In this document: piece by piece, positions 24,689 to 26,766 of the stretch
How positions within the stretch are numbered: position 1 is the stretch's first letter
Layout of the letters: the number at the start of each line of letters is the position of its first letter
Source of the DNA: CAZNDN01 sp964571815
GTDB taxonomy: Bacteria; Fibrobacterota; Chitinivibrionia; Chitinivibrionales; WJKA01
Assembly: GCA_964571815.1 (NCBI GenBank)
Contig: CAZNDN010000046.1
Coordinates: forward strand, 1-26,766
Length of the DNA stretch: 26,766 nucleotides
Direction of reading: 5' to 3'
Position numbers and translations under genes: made by a program
Notes under the pieces: model-generated
Database searches by the model: none
What the model was told of the DNA's origin: nothing
What the model saw: the letters and a program-made list of their open reading frames with translations, nothing else

Positions 24689-25174
24689 TCAGAAAGCAAA
24701 CTCCCAACTCCCCGTAAGGCCGAAGGCTATGCTCTGCGAGTCGCTCCAGCGCGTAATGTCCCTGACCGCGTACTTGCATTCGATCCCGAAAGTCGATCGC
24801 TTTTCCGGGCGGAAACGAACTCCGGCAAGGTAGTTGCAGCCGAAGTAGCTGTTGGCGCCGGACGTATACGTGTAGGAGAGTCCCGGTCCGGTATAGGGTT
24901 CGATTTTGTACCTGTGGCCCAACGGGTACCAGAGAAGGTTGGAGGGGATGGTCAGATCGAAGGTGGATGAACGGGAGAGATCGGAGAAAAGTGCCTCCAT
25001 ATCCGTGCGCCACGACAGGTATTCCATCAATCGGTATTCCGCGGTGACTACCGCCTGAAGTCGCGGGCTACCGCTCCCCTGCACTACCGAAACCTTGCCT
25101 CCGAGTTCCCATGTACCACGGGCCGACAAAGGAATTACCGCGGCAAGCAATATGAGAATCAGTCGACTTCTCAT
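24689..25174 (-). CDS. Small outer-membrane beta-barrel protein
   Basis: ATG 25174 follows TGGAGA and opens a clear signal peptide (MRSRLILILLAAVIPLSARG), so the longer frame from 25288 is not used. The 161-residue product alternates polar and apolar residues in strands (LQAVVTAEYRLMEYLSWRTDME, split here as LQAVVTAEYR then YLSWRTDME; later KIEPYTGPGLSYTYT and GIECKYAVRDI) and ends in Trp-Glu-Phe-Ala-Phe. A terminal Phe is the classical signal for insertion by the BAM machinery. It resembles the eight-stranded outer-membrane protein group (OmpW/Opa-like). The function is unknown. It lies 92 bases downstream of the GAF gene on the same strand. Confidence 0.78.
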   Translation of the reverse strand: MRSRLILILLAAVIPLSARGTWELGGKVSVVQGSGSPRLQAVVTAEYRLMEYLSWRTDMEALFSDLSRSSTFDLTIPSNLLWYPLGHRYKIEPYTGPGLSYTYTSGANSYFGCNYLAGVRFRPEKRSTFGIECKYAVRDITRWSDSQSIAFGLTGSWEFAF

Positions 25175-25266
25175 TGCCGTGTCTCCAGGTGATGACTTAC
25201 TTTTCGCGGGGGTACACCCTTCAAGGAAAATAGTATACCACGGAGCAGTCTGCCGGGGATTCCGTA

Positions 25267-25659
25267 CTACCTTCTCATCCGGTTCCACTCAAGCCTCTTT
25301 CGCGCATCTTCCTCATCGCGATGGAGTGCGTTCAGAATACCCATTCCCACTTGGTCCGCGACCGCCGATACGATGATCTCTTCTTCACTGGTGAAGGGCC
25401 CGACTGTGTCTTCCCTCGCGATAAATATGTACCCCAGCACGTGCCCTTCTTCTACAAACGGCAACCCCAGCAGGGTTCGTCCTTGCTCCTGGAAGCATAT
25501 CTTCGTTTCGGTGGATTCCGCGATACGGTCGTTGAGCCGGGAGGAATCGACGGGGAGCACGTTGTGCCGAGCCATTTCGTCGAACGCTCCCGTGACCTGG
25601 TTGCGTATGAGGATCATGCCTCCGCACACCTGATCCATCTCCTGGATCAGGCGCTCCAC
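25267..25659 (-). CDS. Stand-alone GAF-domain protein, start uncertain
   Basis: The last 130 residues are a recognisable GAF domain: VERLIQEMDQVCGGMILIRN, GRTLLGLPFVEEGHVLGYIFIAR, then FTSEEEIIVSAVADQVGMGI, ending in a basic helix (RKRLEWNRMRR). GAF domains bind small ligands or sense redox state, or dimerise. No output domain is attached. GTG 25659 is given as the minimal start. The frame stays open far upstream (TTG 25779 and beyond), but no ATG with a ribosome site is found before it runs antisense to the esterase gene. A better N-terminus (ATG 25760, MSIPEPFGEIPQIRRRQ) lies in another frame, so a frameshift near 25680 is possible. The stop is TAG. Confidence 0.65.
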   Translation of the reverse strand: MERLIQEMDQVCGGMILIRNQVTGAFDEMARHNVLPVDSSRLNDRIAESTETKICFQEQGRTLLGLPFVEEGHVLGYIFIAREDTVGPFTSEEEIIVSAVADQVGMGILNALHRDEEDARKRLEWNRMRR

Positions 25660-25765
25660 GATTCGCTCACAGACCCGACCAAATGCAAAGGGAAAAGAGG
25701 CTGAACGGATTGTCGTCGCCGGATTTGAGGGATTTCGCCAAACGGTTCGGGAATACTCATCGCTT

Positions 25766-25785
25766 TGCCGATTGCCCAATCGGCA
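25766..25785. promoter_or_regulatory. 20-bp inverted repeat in a divergent promoter region
   Basis: TGCCGATTG (25766-25774) and CAATCGGCA (25777-25785) are exact reverse complements around a CC centre. It lies between the minus-strand GAF gene and the plus-strand esterase gene, a typical place for a shared operator. No obvious cognate regulator is nearby. Confidence 0.5.
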
Positions 25786-25972
25786 TGTATATTCATTGAA
25801 GAAGAGGAACGTGCGTAGTTGGTGACCGATTGTGTCGCGGCGAGCGCGCAGAGGGAAAGTGTCCAGGCAGTGCTCCGGAGATGAGAGGTTACGTTTGCAA
25901 CGGAAAGTATGTTTACCAATTCCCTCACGGTAGACAGCGAACAACGAGGAACTACACCAAAGGAGGAAAGCG

Positions 25973-26766
25973 ATGACCGTGATGAAAGATTGCGTAGGAG
26001 CGAGGAATATGATTGGGGGTTTGGTGATTCTCTTGCTTGCCGGGGGGCTCTGTTTTGGCGATTCGACTCGGATTCTGCCCCTCGGTAATTCGATCACCGA
26101 GGGGACAACGGACACAACCAGCTATCGACGTCCGCTGTGGCACATGCTCGATTCGGCGGGGTATCCGGTCGATTTCATCGGGACACTCGGCGGTGTCGAG
26201 GGTATCGAGAGTCCTCTGCAGGACTATGATCTCGACCACGAAGGTCGATGGGGGTGGACCGTCCAGAATATCCTGGATTCTCTCCCCGGCTGGCTTCAGT
26301 CGTACACACCGGATATCGTGTTGCTTCATATCGGCACAAACAACGCAAGGTTTGACGAACCGCTGCTGGTCAGTTTGTACATACAAGCAATCATTGAAAC
26401 ATTGCAGGCGGACAATCCCGAAGTGATTGTGCTGCTTGCCCAACTGATACCGTATAGTTGTTCTACTGAAGAGATTGATGCTCTTAATGAACAGATTGCT
26501 GTGGTTCGTGACTCCACCGACACGGAACAAGCCCCCGTTATTCTGGTCGATCAGAATACCGGCTTCGACGTGGAAACCGAGACTGTGGACGGGTGTCATC
26601 CCAACAGGGCCGGAGCGGAGAGAATGGCCCGGAAGTGGTTTGAGCATCTGGATTCGCTTCTTGTCGGGACCGTTTCATCGGCCCGCATAGCCGGGTATGC
26701 ACCCCGCCCCGACTGCCGTGGCGGCTCAGGTTCGCCCGGGAGTGTTTTCTCGAACGAGGCGGTTGT
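25973..26766 (+). CDS. Secreted SGNH/GDSL esterase (CE3-like), cut by window end
   Basis: ATG 25973 follows AGGAGG (25961-25966) by 6 bases. A signal peptide (MIGGLVILLLAGGLCFG) precedes an SGNH hydrolase domain with all blocks: LPLGNSITEG with the nucleophile Ser, HEGRWGWT with the Gly, LLHIGTNNA with the Asn, and DGCHPNRAG with the Asp and His of the triad. This arrangement resembles carbohydrate esterase family 3 acetylxylan esterases, which remove acetyl groups from xylan and related glycans. After the domain a Ser/Gly/Pro-rich linker starts and the frame is still open at the window end, so further modules or a secretion tail probably follow. The substrate is inferred from family only. 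Confidence 0.88.
   Translation, partial: MTVMKDCVGARNMIGGLVILLLAGGLCFGDSTRILPLGNSITEGTTDTTSYRRPLWHMLDSAGYPVDFIGTLGGVEGIESPLQDYDLDHEGRWGWTVQNILDSLPGWLQSYTPDIVLLHIGTNNARFDEPLLVSLYIQAIIETLQADNPEVIVLLAQLIPYSCSTEEIDALNEQIAVVRDSTDTEQAPVILVDQNTGFDVETETVDGCHPNRAGAERMARKWFEHLDSLLVGTVSSARIAGYAPRPDCRGGSGSPGSVFSNEAV

Noticed and set aside
24265..25174. T9SS machinery or a sulfatase gene near the tail-bearing protein
   Set aside because: No protein in the window matches secretion machinery or a sulfatase; only the tail resemblance and the maturase are seen.
26037..26426. Plus-strand open frame overlapping the last gene
   Set aside because: It is a shadow of the SGNH esterase, which uses another frame with complete catalytic blocks and runs off the window end.

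Overview
The window looks like a piece of a GC-rich, Gram-negative and probably anaerobic glycan-degrading bacterium. It is likely an uncultured lineage from a metagenome assembly, because a 100-base N gap (19841-19940) interrupts one gene. The Gram-negative call rests on a small beta-barrel protein that ends in Phe after a signal peptide, and on a secreted beta-helix protein with a C-terminal tail resembling type IX-type sorting domains. Anaerobic life is suggested by an oxygen-sensitive class of radical SAM sulfatase maturase. The phylum cannot be fixed from the sequence alone; the FCB or PVC groups are guesses.

Region 1 (1-15432, all + strand) is one long sugar-catabolic cluster: an IclR regulator (5' truncated), an SDR, two tandem paralogous L-fucose/L-arabinose isomerase-like enzymes, a second SDR, a xylose-isomerase-like TIM-barrel isomerase/epimerase, L-rhamnose isomerase, an AraB-type kinase, AraD, a DUF6259-like putative glycoside hydrolase, a GlcD-type D-2-hydroxyacid dehydrogenase and a nickel-dependent lactate racemase (LarA). 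Together they would turn L-arabinose and/or 6-deoxy-L-sugars into ketose phosphates, with a lactate branch (L-lactate to D-lactate to pyruvate). LarA is cut by an in-frame TAG 48 codons before the end of its homology. No transporter and no LarB/C/E cofactor genes are present.

Region 2 (15433-22491) holds a NYN-domain nuclease-like protein (+), then on the minus strand a GH38-type mannosidase lacking the usual Asp nucleophile and, upstream of it, a three-part protein: cytosolic parvulin-type prolyl isomerase, anaerobic sulfatase-maturating radical SAM enzyme with SPASM region, and a SEC-C zinc motif beyond the assembly gap. This fusion is the most interesting object in the window. A perfect 22-bp palindrome lies between these two genes.

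Region 3 (22304-26766) holds a secreted GH141-like beta-helix protein with no normal start codon, followed by a remnant of a second tail domain; a small outer-membrane barrel protein; a stand-alone GAF protein with an unclear start (all minus); and a divergent secreted SGNH/CE3-like esterase that runs off the window end. No tRNA, rRNA, CRISPR array or insertion sequence was recognised.
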